A DNA stretch of 38,120 nt from Smittium mucronatum (taxonomy: Eukaryota > Kickxellomycota > Harpellomycetes > Harpellales > Legeriomycetaceae), in the NCBI GenBank assembly GCA_001953115.1, contig LSSL01000529.1, positions 1 through 38,120 of the forward strand, given 5' to 3'. The translations under genes were made by a program, and so were the position numbers. Positions 11,768 through 21,700 of this stretch are shown one piece after another. Each line of letters starts with the position of its first letter. The first letter of the stretch is position 1. The notes beneath the pieces were generated by a model, which was given only the letters and a program-made list of their open reading frames with translations, was not told the origin of the DNA and did not search any database.

Positions 11768-12060
11768 CTAAAATAAAGAAATCACGAATACCCAGCCGTC
11801 CAGAATATTTTTTTTGTATCTCGGAATTTTATTGCAAGAAGCCATCCAGAATAAGGCCGTCGAAAAGCGCAACTGCCATTGCACATAAATTAGCACCCTG
11901 AAAAATGGCTCGCAATGTGCTTATTGGCCTATATTGCAAATTAGGGACAGGGATTAGGTAGATATGAAACTCACTCGGAATTATCAGGAGTGCCCAAAGC
12001 TTCTTTTATTTCTTTAATCCACAAAACTGAGCTTGGAACATAAATAATATTGGCGATCAT
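11768..12060 (-). CDS. Possible small two-exon gene, unrecognised product
   Basis: A minus-strand ATG at 12060 opens 28 codons (MIANIIYVPSSVLWIKEIKE and onward) that run into a strong donor GTGAGT at 11974. A TTTTCAG acceptor ending at 11898 gives a 77-nt intron, and the second exon (11897-11768) continues in frame for 42 codons to TAG. The product would be 71 residues with a hydrophobic, aromatic-rich C-terminal half. I do not recognise it. Support is only the consistent start, splice sites, intron size and frame. The next exon reads open for 22 codons in a different frame too, so the phase is not proven. Confidence 0.25.
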
Positions 12061-12070
12061 TTATCTCGCA

Positions 12071-12080
12071 GGGGGGGGGG
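12071..12080. repeat. G10 homopolymer
   Basis: Ten consecutive G residues sit in an otherwise AT-biased spacer, just upstream of the small minus-strand candidate. It is one of three runs of ten or more G in this window; the others are at 15430-15442 and 22834-22845. Confidence 0.9.
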
Positions 12081-12192
12081 CATATAAAGCTCAATATTTT
12101 CACATTGAATTCGGTCTCGTAGTTTCACATTCCTGCTGACGTTCTTCTGCTTAGTCGCGGCAACTGCACAGCTGCTGCTGGTTGGTTCTATC

Positions 12193-12298
12193 TTTTATTC
12201 AGGTCCATCAATAGTATCAAAATAGACGCTAAAGGAGTTTTTATTCAGGTCCATTAACTCGCCATTCCAGTGGCCCATTTGCTTTTATTCAGGTCCAT
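12193..12298 (+). repeat. Three spaced direct repeats upstream of POT1
   Basis: The 16-mer TTTTATTCAGGTCCAT occurs exactly three times, at 12193-12208, 12239-12254 and 12283-12298, with start-to-start spacing of 46 and 44 bp. The first and third copies share a longer 19-bp match (12192-12210 and 12282-12300). The intervening DNA is unrelated between copies, so this is not a simple tandem repeat. The position, 320-425 bp before the thiolase start, makes a regulatory role possible. It does not match the yeast oleate response element that I know. Confidence 0.75.
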
Positions 12299-12345
12299 CA
12301 TTTTATTTCATCAAAATGTATTGGTGGTTATATATGTATAAGCCC

Positions 12346-12467
12346 CCAATCGGATCAATAGAAGCTGTAGGTTAGACAAAATGTGCCTAATTACTCGACT
12401 AGTTCCTTTTTCGCTTTTATGGTTATTATGCCTTCCCCTCGCCCAAAAATGCCAGATAGTATAAATA
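12346..12467 (+). promoter_or_regulatory. Candidate POT1 core promoter (CCAAT and TATA elements)
   Basis: A CCAAT pentamer is at 12346-12350 and a TATAAATA element at 12460-12467, about 150 bp before the ATG at 12618. Pyrimidine-rich sequence with TTTGCTACTGTACTC lies between TATA and ATG, a plausible initiation zone. The elements are recognised by eye only. Confidence 0.45.
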
Positions 12468-12617
12468 GCCCATAACCCTTTGGAATATAAATGGCTATTA
12501 ATCACCGCATTACGTTTCTATTTCCATCCGGCTGTAAAAATAATATTTCTCTATTATAGTTTTGCTACTGTACTCTTTCTGCTTTTCCGACAAACACTTA
12601 CATTTTAAAAAGTCAAA

Positions 12618-14496
12618 ATGGCATCAAACAGATTGAACCAGTTGGCCTCCCATCTATCTGGAAACCAAACCAGCGGTTCCCAGATTGGTATTAAAAATCC
12701 CGAGGATATTGTAATTGTAAGTGCTGTAAGAACCCCAATTTGTAAGGCCGGCAGAGGAAAGTTCAAAGATACTCATCATGAGTATCTTCTATCTTTGGTC
12801 TTGAAATCCGTTTGCGAAAAAGCTGGTTTGGACAAGGCTTTAGTCGAAGATATCATTGTCGGTAACGTCTTGCCTCCTTCCGGTGGTGCCAGTTTGGCTC
12901 GTATGGCTATGTTATACGCTGGTTTCCCTGAATCCAGCAGTGTCGCTACTGTCANNNNNNNNNNNNNNNNNNNNNNNNNNNNNNNNNNNNNNNNNNNNNN
13001 NNNNNNNNNNNNNNNNNNNNNNNNNNNNNNNNNNNNNNNNNNNNNNNNNNNNNNNNNNNNNNNNNNNNNNNNNNNNNNNNNNNNNNNNNNNNNNNNNNNN
13101 NNNNNNNNNNNNNNNNNNNNNNNNNNNNNNNNNNNNNNNNNNNNNNNNNNNNNNNNNNNNNNNNNNNNNNNNNNNNNNNNNNNNNNNNNNNNNNNNNNNN
13201 NNNNNNNNNNNNNNNNNNNNNNNNNNNNNNNNNNNNNNNNNNNNNNNNNNNNNNNNNNNNNNNNNNNNNNNNNNNNNNNNNNNNNNNNNNNNNNNNNNNN
13301 NNNNNNNNNNNNNNNNNNNNNNNNNNNNNNNNNNNNNNNNNNNNNNNNNNNNNNNNNNNNNNNNNNNNNNNNNNNNNNNNNNNNNNNNNNNNNNNNNNNN
13401 NNNNNNNNNNNNNNNNNNNNNNNNNNNNNNNNNNNNNNNNNNNNNNNNNNNNNNNNNNNNNNNNNNNNNNNNNNNNNNNNNNNNNNNNNNNNNNNNNNNN
13501 NNNNNNNNNNNNNNNNNNNNNNNNNNNNNNNNNNNNNNNNNNNNNNNNNNNNNNNNNNNNNNNNNNNNNNNNNNNNNNNNNNNNNNNNNNNNNNNCCAAG
13601 CCGTTACCCAGATCGCTAGTGCTATCCGTGACGGAACTATCGAAATCGGTATTGGTGCTGGTGTCGAATCCATGTCCAGCTTCGGTGGTGCTTCTGCTGC
13701 TATGAAGAAGGAAGATTATGACCAAGCCCTCCTTCAACAACAGAATGTTAGAGATTGTCTCCTCCCCATGGGTATCACTTCTGAAAATGTCGCTTCTGAC
13801 TTTGGAATTACCCGTGAACAACAAGACAGATTCTCTGCCGCTTCCCATCAAAAAGCTGCCAACGCTCAAAAGAATGGTTACTTTAACAATGAAATCATCC
13901 CCGTTCCAACCAAATTCACTGGTCCTGACGGCAAAACCATAGATATCGTCGTTACCGCCGATGATGGTGTTCGTCCCACCACCACTCTTGAGGGTTTGTC
14001 TAAACTCAAACCTGTCTTCAAGAAGGATGGTTCTACCACTGCCGGTAATGCTTCCCAGGTTTCTGACGGCGCTGCTGCTGTTCTCCTCATGAAGCGTAGT
14101 CGTGCCATTCAGCTCGGTCTCCCCATCCTCGGTAAATACCTTACTTCTTCTGCTGTCGGTGTTCCCCCACGTATTATGGGTGTTGGTCCCGCTTACGCCA
14201 TCCCCGCCGCTCTTAAAAAGGCTGGCCTTTCCATCGCTGATATCGATATCTTTGAAATCAACGAGGCCTTTGCTTCCCAAGCTGTTTACTCCATCCAAAA
14301 ATTGGGTATTGATATGAGCAAGGTCAATCCAAACGGTGGTGCTGTTGCTTTCGGTCACCCTCTCGGATGTACCGGTGCCAGACAGATCTCTACCCTCCTC
14401 TATGAATTGCGCAGAACTGGCAAGCACGTCGGTCTCACCTCCATGTGTATTGGTTCTGGTATGGGTATGTGCGCTATCTTTGAAGCTGAATGGTAG
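12618..14496 (+). CDS. POT1: Peroxisomal 3-ketoacyl-CoA thiolase, interrupted by an assembly gap
   Basis: Readable coding parts are 12618-12954 and 13596-14496, separated by 641 N. The family catalyses the last step of beta-oxidation, cleaving 3-ketoacyl-CoA with CoA to acetyl-CoA and a shortened acyl-CoA. Residues 5-13, RLNQLASHL, match the PTS2 consensus R-L-x5-H-L for Pex7-dependent import. Downstream blocks are typical: the GVESMSS loop, CLLPMGITSENVA, STTAGNASQVSDGAA, GVPPRIMGVGPAYAIP, NEAFAS (Asn codon 14260), the catalytic His of GHPLG (14356-14358) and the second catalytic Cys of SMCIGSGMG (14446-14448). The block NRQCSSGL with the nucleophilic Cys would fall in the gap. Counting about eight missing codons gives near 419 residues, close to yeast Pot1 (417), so most of the gap is either an intron or padding. 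The two sides are in different frames across the N run. PTS2 and sequence make it Pot1 rather than cytosolic Erg10. It ends in TAG with no PTS1. Confidence 0.93.
12955..13595. other. Assembly gap (641 N) inside POT1
   Basis: The run of N starts after GTC A, where the A fits the first base of the next codon, and ends before C CAA, where the C fits the last base of a codon. The expected missing coding sequence is only about 22 nt around the active-site cysteine. The remaining N must represent an intron, a collapsed or polymorphic stretch, or an arbitrary scaffold spacer. Confidence 0.95.
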
Positions 14497-14699
14497 AGTC
14501 TTCTTAAATCTCCCACATCCTCTCCTCATTTTATCTTTTAGTATTTCCATTTTTCCTTCCTGTAAAGTTTAATAATTTGTCTTAATAAATCCGGTTGGTT
14601 TTTTCTTTGTTTTTGTTTTTGACCTTTTTTTATCTATTGTATGTTTTTACCTCAAGTCCCCTAAAATATCTGTTTGCGTGTTAAGATTATAAATATTAT
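14497..14699 (+). terminator. POT1 3' region with polyadenylation signal
   Basis: AATAAA at 14584-14589 lies about 88 nt after the TAG stop, followed by T-rich sequence, which fits a fungal 3' end. The LINE remnant begins shortly afterwards. Confidence 0.5.
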
Positions 14700-15429
14700 C
14701 CTAATGCTTGCCTACAATGTAATCACCAAATCCGCCCAGCTTTATCCAAACTCCAGGCCGAAATCGACAAAGCCATCAGACTGGTTGCTAATGTTGGTAA
14801 GTCTGCCGCCATGGAGCGGGTCCGAGCCGATATGGGGATAAAATCCGTCTTCTTAAAAACCAGCACAGCTCGAGAGCGTGCATATCACAAATGGCCAACT
14901 CTAAAAACTTGGATCGCCGACCTCATTAAGTCGCCCATCAAGGCCAGAATGGCCACCTGGGTGACCGGCAGTGTAAGATGGATAAAAAAAATTTTGTGTT
15001 CAAAATTCAAAAGGTGAAACAACCATCACCATAATCGACAGGAAAAAGAAAAATAACCGGTCAAAAATCCACCAGTTGATGGTGAACCGAAAAATCGGGT
15101 GAAAATGGAAAATAGATGAATCTTCAGCTGCTGTACCCTGACCTGAAACTTGACCTCCAGGACATCGTTAAATGAAAATGGGGACCTTCCGGACCGTCCA
15201 GCGACTATCAAATATGAAATTTTTAGATGAAAAAATTTAAAAAAATTGTCCCTTTTGCAAAATCGATGTGCCTGAAGTTTTCGAACACATCTTATTAAAT
15301 TGCGCTCGATAAGACATACCGCTAAATTAGACGATCGGCTGGTTTATACCTGCATCGATCCGCTCAGACTATAAAAACCAAATTTCGAATTTCAATGAAT
15401 TCCGGTTGGGGTTAGTTGGAAAAATCCTT

Positions 15430-15442
15430 GGGGGGGGGGGGG
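15430..15442. repeat. G13 homopolymer in the LINE remnant
   Basis: Thirteen consecutive G residues interrupt the decayed LINE between the zinc knuckle and its last recognisable coding piece. The run probably arose by slippage and contributes to the frame disruption. Confidence 0.9.
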
Positions 15443-15576
15443 TTCTAAGCTTACTTTAAGTCAGCTCCAAACTGACATCGCTGGTCTTAGATGTGTTCTG
15501 GAAACAGCAAAATTTCTGATTGGCATTCGAGTGCCCAGAACACTTAAGCTTAAAGTTTAAGTGATTAACCAGCCCC

Positions 15577-15720
15577 CTTAAACCAATACCCTTGAGGTAT
15601 GGAGCTTCTAAAGCGGCAGAAGGGAGTAGGTGAATTTTTTTTGAAAAAACTTGATTTTTTTTAATTTTTTTAAATTAGATTTTATAACTTTTTATTTGCT
15701 TTAAAATATATTTCCCGTAA
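15577..15720 (+). repeat. LINE 3' UTR block, inverted partner of 35348-35484
   Basis: The block starts CTTAAACCAATACCCTTGAG, contains GGTATGGAGC, a GGCAGAAGGGAGTAGGTGAA core, then T-rich sequence and TTTATAACTTTTTATT. The reverse complement of 35348-35484 aligns along its whole length apart from about 20 extra bases here near 15639-15659. It is joined upstream to LINE coding remnants, which identifies the family. Confidence 0.8.
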
Positions 15721-15735
15721 AATTAAATTGCATTA

Positions 15736-18700
15736 AGCAAAAGCTTATTATTTAATAGCATCTTTTAAATGATCTCGGGAAACATCTTTCTCATTATGGC
15801 TATCGAAATTTCTTTTGGAAGCTCTGTTTGGGACTCCACCCTTGAAGCTATTTTTTTTTTAAAAAAGTATATTTGGTAAAAAAATTTCCATGGAGGTCGA
15901 ATATTTTTTCCATTCTATCTCTGAAATTATACGTATTAAATAGGCCCGACGTTAAGAAAGATCGAAGTGTTTTATTTTAAATTAAGAAAAAGATATTTGA
16001 GCCAATATCCTATAAGTATGAAATTTCTATGGTGGCAGAGTGGCGATTGTATTAATTAGATTTATAAACTTATGTTTGGATCTTTTATTAGATTGAATTT
16101 ACATATTATGAAAAATATATAATTTAGTGCTATATATATTTATTTTTCTAAAATTAAATATTGATATGTATTTATTTATGAAAAAATCGAATTTAATTCG
16201 ATATTAATTAAAGATAAAACAATATATTAAAAATTAATCCGATATAAACACATTTGTAAATTTTAAGAGATAAAGTATACACATATTCTAAATTTCATGA
16301 TAAGTAATAAATATTATGGATTTTTTTCGGTTTTAAATACAGCCCTTGATTGTAAAAATAAAAAAAATCTTTATTTATTATTCATTTATGATAGAATTTA
16401 TAAAAATAACCCGAAATAAATTTTATTTGAAATAATATTAAAGTTTTTTCATTATAATATTTTCTATTTTTACCTTTTATAAATTAAAAATATATCATAT
16501 ATGACGATTAAATTTTCTCTTTTATTAAAAACTGCATATATTCAATCTAAAAAGAGCTCGACCCAATGAAAATGTATCTAAATTATGAATAAGCTTATAT
16601 ATTCTAAGTTTATAATTTCAAATAATAACGGATTTTTTTCGGATTTTTTATAACTTGATAAAAAAAAATATTCAAAATATTCAATTATTTATTTTATTAA
16701 TTGAATAAAATTTCTAGAGTAAAAAAATTCATCCTTTTCAATTTTATTCATTTTTTATAAATATATAACTGATTATTTCGTATTTTATCACATTTCTCCA
16801 ATCCGAATTATTTAAAATTTTAAAATCAAAAGGTTTGTATACATTTTTATACATCAATAATTTTTTTATTTTTACAAAAAATCGATTTTATTTGGTGCAT
16901 ATTTTAACTCGAGACTTTTTTATTTTTATAATCTTAACAAAAAAATTTAATCATGTGTTTAAACTCTCAGATCTGAGTCTTTTGGGAATTTTTTTTTTTT
17001 GGTGGTATATAAAATAATCCCACAGTTGTCTAATTTTAAAATAAACTCCAATAGAATAATAATTTCTAAAAAATAATGTATTTACTCAGAATTTATTAAG
17101 AAAAAATTAAAAATTTACATTATTTTTCGCTCAAACATTATTTTCACAATTAAATATTCTATTGATACATTTTATTCTATTGATTATTAATATGTTTTGA
17201 TATATGATAAAAATTTCTGATAGTTTTATTGTATGTATGATTTTTTAAAATTATTTTTTCCACAAAATTGATTATTCTATTATAAATAGAACAAAACTTA
17301 GTAAAAAAATTTAGTTTATAAAAAAAAACTTCTGAAAATTGCAGAATTAAATTTAAAAAGTCTTAATCAAATAAAAAGTACGAAATAGTTCTAGTATTGT
17401 TTAATATTAGGTTTTTTTGTTTAATTTATTGATTATATACACTGATTATTTTACTTTTTTACTTTTTAATATTATTTTTTTATACTACTTTTTGGAAATT
17501 TTTGTAATTTCAATTCACTAGTTTAAATATAGAAATAGATACATTGACTTTAAAAACATTCTTTAATTGTGAGATGTTTCTCATTTCTATTAATTATTTT
17601 GCAATTTTTGAAAATATTTAAGTTTTTCTTCAAGCATTTAATAATAGAGTATATTATCGGACCATATATCAAAAATGAAGACGTGATTTTTTGAAATTTA
17701 ATAAAACAATATTTATTTTTATGTTTTAGTTTAAAAAATAAATCATTTAAACTAAAAAAAAATTGGGGTTTTATTTAATTATGTATTTCGATAAAAAAAT
17801 ACTATAAAAATCTTTTATTCTTGAAATAATAATACTTTAATCTTAAAAAACTCAAAAATTACATATTTATTATATCAATTCAGATTAATGGATAAAATAA
17901 ATAATCAAATATCTATTTACTGTTTCAAAAATTGTTTAAAATTTTAATTTAATGAAGCTTTAAATCATTTTATTCGAAATAAAAAGTATAGAGATGAAAT
18001 TATTTCTAAAAAAAATTTAAGATACATCTTTATTGTTCACAGAAAATAAATAATTGTGTGAAATACAATATTTTAAAATATACAGAATTTTACATAAAAA
18101 ACATCTAATTAACATATAAAATATACATTAAGCTTTAAATTATTTACATAATAAATTTTATTTTATTTTTGCGAAATTGATTTCATAATTAGGTGATTAA
18201 GGAAGTATGAACAATAAAAGCACAAGTATCAAATTTCTTTTGTTTTTTTAAAATAAAATCAAAAAGATATCGATATCGATACACGTGAAAAATTATGTTT
18301 AATGGGATTGTATTGACTAATATAATATATCATACTTCTAAAAATACTACAATTCAACATTTTAGGTATAAATATAAAAAGAAACTCATTTTTTAAACTG
18401 ATTTTTTAGTAATTTGAATTTTTACATCTAGCGAGGCATATAGTAATGTTATAATTTTACGTTAAAAAAAATAATACCAATATAAATACTTAACGAAAGT
18501 CAATTATACAATAAATTAAATGAGACGATCTTTTGGAGGAATCAATCATTTATATTATTGATATTTCAACTTTTTTAAAATTATCTTCAGAGTAAATATT
18601 ATTTTCATAGAGCTTCAATGAAATAACTTTAAAATTTTTTTTAATCATTTTATAAAAAATTCAATATGCTATAAAAAGAGCTTTATTATATTTTCAAATA

Positions 18701-21700
18701 TTTTTTATTTTAAAAAATCCCTAGCTTTGTAAATAGTTGCATAAAATTTTATTTCACATTTCACATTTCAAAATTTAAAAAAAAATTCAAAGGAGAATAA
18801 GCCAAATAAGTATGTATTAGATTTATGGATATCATAAAAATAACATATTTATCTCAATACCTATTTTTTGTTTCCACATATGCCAAAAACAGTAAAAAAT
18901 AATACTTAATTATAAAAATATAGAGTATAATATTCTTAAAAATATATAAAAACTTAACTTTTTTAGAAATTCCGGTATTTTAAAGAGATATTTTTTACAG
19001 CATCAAACTTTCAAAAATTTTATTGACAATATCCTTTTACATAAAATGAATTCTAGTGAAAAACCAATTAATTTCAATTAACACTACTCTAGTATTTTTA
19101 ATGAAAATTATAACATAAAATTAATTCACTAAATGATAATTTAAATTTCATTTTTTTTAGATATTTATAGGTTGGTTTTTGATATATTTTAAGGGTATTT
19201 TATTAATAATAATATCTAAAAAGAATTTCAAGATATTAAAAAATTATTTGAATATCCAGGATGATCGTAATTCTTTAAAAAAACGAGATGAAATTTTTGG
19301 AGGGACTAAATGGTGAATTTATATTTATTAACTTTATTTTCGCAAAAATAATAGCCAGGATTAAATCCGAAAAATATTAAACGTAAATTAATTGTGTTAT
19401 ATCTATTTTTTGTAATTTTATATTTATTTTTAAAGCCTTAATAAGCATATTTTTGAATTCATATTTCTAATTACTACCAGAAAATTGTAAAGAAAAATAA
19501 ATCAAAATAACTTATAAAATCCAATAAAATGGATTTTTTATTAGTATAATTTAAAATTTTCTGTATTTTAAAGATTCTTTTTTTGAAAATTAATTGATTT
19601 TACATTCGATTAATTTTATGTGTCTGAAAATTTTTTTCTATATAAATTATTTAAAACGCAAAACTTGATCCCGAATTTTAGTAAAAAAATTAATAATTAG
19701 TAATAATTTTTATATTTTTATATTTAATTCTGTATTTTAAAATATAAATTTCAGCACAAAGAGAAAAAAATAACTTACAGTAAAAAATTCATTTTAGCCG
19801 ATATAGAATATTAGTAAAAATTAATTATTTATGGTAATTTTAAATTTATTTTCTCTTTTTTAAAAAAGAAAATTATTTAAATGATACATAGTGTGGATTT
19901 TTAATTTTTGTGATTTGATTTTACGATTTCATTTAAAAATAATATCAATAATCATTTAAAATTTTCTAATTTAATTCATTTAATTCATTTAAAATCCTAA
20001 AAAAATCAATAAACTAAGGTTTTGATTAAATTTTAGTTGTATTTTTTTTTAGAAAGTTTACAAAATGCTGATTTTTTTACAATATTCTTGACATTTAATA
20101 ATTATAATAAAATAAAATATTTTTTATTATCAAAAAAATTTCTATTAAAATTAAGTTCTTATTAATTTACCACATTATCAATATAAATATCAATATATTT
20201 TTTACTTTTTCTCTAAATTAAATATAAATTTCAGATTTATTTGGTAAAAATCTCTATTTAACATAGGATTTAAATAAATTTTTTATTTAAGTCATTCTAA
20301 ATATTCAAATAATTTTTTCCCCTAAAATAATCAAAATTAAAAGTCCATTTAACTTTTTTTGTTAATACATAATTTTTTTTATATTATATTGCATTAAAAA
20401 TTACGAAAATTAGGTTTAGTATTTAATCCTTAAATTTCATTCTTTTATTAATTATATTTATAGTAAAAATCAAATTAAATCAATAATTAAAATTCCTGAT
20501 ATACTACTTGATTTTTTTCAGGTTTTTAAAATATCTAGAAAATATTTAAAAAAAATTTTTGCCAAATAATATCATAAATAATCAATGATTAAAAAACTCA
20601 AGAACTGTATAAATTTCGAAGTTTTACTTAGAAATATTATTTTTATTTCAAAAAAAAAACTTAATTAAATAACCGAATAAAAGTTTTGTAAAATTATAAG
20701 CAAAATTGTTCTAGAAATGTTCGTATATATATTTTTTCGTTTTAATTTTAACAGATATTTTTTTCTAAATTTTTTTTATTTTTTATTTTCGCCCAATTTC
20801 ATACTTATAAAAGGTTATAAAAAGGTCTATTCGGAGTAGGGGATTTTTCTAATAAGCCTTTATTAGCTTCAAATTTTCCTATTTATTGAGTGAATATGTT
20901 TATTTATTTAGAATATTATATAGCGTAATCTTCAATTTATAAAATATAAAAACTACACACGGATTTTTAAAATTTTAACCGATATTTTTATTTTTTAAAT
21001 CTCAAGTTTTTTGTGCACAGGTTCAGAGTTAGTTAGTTAAAAAGATCTTAGAGACAGATTATTATTTTTGAAGAGTAGTTATATCGGAGACCAAATTTTT
21101 CGGAGAGACATATTTTTTAATTCGTCTAGATAAAAATGAATTGGAAAACAGATGGTATTAAAAAAAAAAAAGGACTTATTTCATATTTTTTTTTAACCTC
21201 CTAGGCTGAAAATTAACCTAAAAAAAATACTATGTGATTATTTCTTTTGATGAACAAATTTCTTTTTCCATACTTTAGATACAATTTTTTTAGAGTATGG
21301 ACTCTTTTTACTTATCCTAATATTATTTTACATACTCTTTTTATTTTATTTTATTTTGTTTAATTGAAGCTCAATAAAGTTATTTAAAATAATCTTAGTT
21401 AAGAATAAAATAATTTTTTTGAAATTTGGCGTTTATTTTTTATGAAATGATACTATCTAGTAGAAAAAAACATTATTTTTGCTTTGTAGCTCTAAAATTT
21501 TAACATAGAAATAAATTATTCATATGGGCCATTATTTTTTATACAATAAATTTTACTTATAAAAGTTTCTTATTTCATTTTAGAAAAGATCTAATTTTGT
21601 AATAAATAATTTTTTATTCGTCAAAATTTTATATTTAGCGAATAATAATAGTTTTAAGTCCAAGTTAGGCAAATTTATCTCAATTTTATACTATAAATAA

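Larger units (their letters stand above)
14700..15735 (+). mobile_element. 5'-truncated, frameshifted LINE (non-LTR retrotransposon) 3' end
   Basis: A frame from about 14700 through 15017 encodes a segment typical of the region after the reverse transcriptase of fungal LINEs: LQAEIDKAIRLVANVGKSAA, then RERAYHKWPTLKTWI and a WVTGSVRWIKK end. In another frame, 15247-15312 encodes CPFC-x12-H-x4-C, the C-terminal zinc knuckle common to LINE ORF2 proteins, followed by a stop. A further frame near 15443-15540 resembles the final FLIGIR segment. Frameshifts and stops separate the pieces, so it is a dead copy. The following 160 bp (15577-15720) would be the 3' UTR and recurs at 35348-35484. It is less AT-rich than its surroundings. 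The 5' boundary is not sharp, and no target-site duplication was found for this copy. Confidence 0.78.

Noticed and set aside
12912..14550. Long minus-strand frames across the thiolase
   Set aside because: They are antisense shadows of POT1 extended artificially by the run of N.
18266..18287. Palindromic ATCGATATCGAT followed by CACGTG, reminiscent of a yeast CDEI element
   Set aside because: The CDEI consensus RTCACRTG is not matched fully, and no CDEII/CDEIII arrangement was found. Chance is likely.
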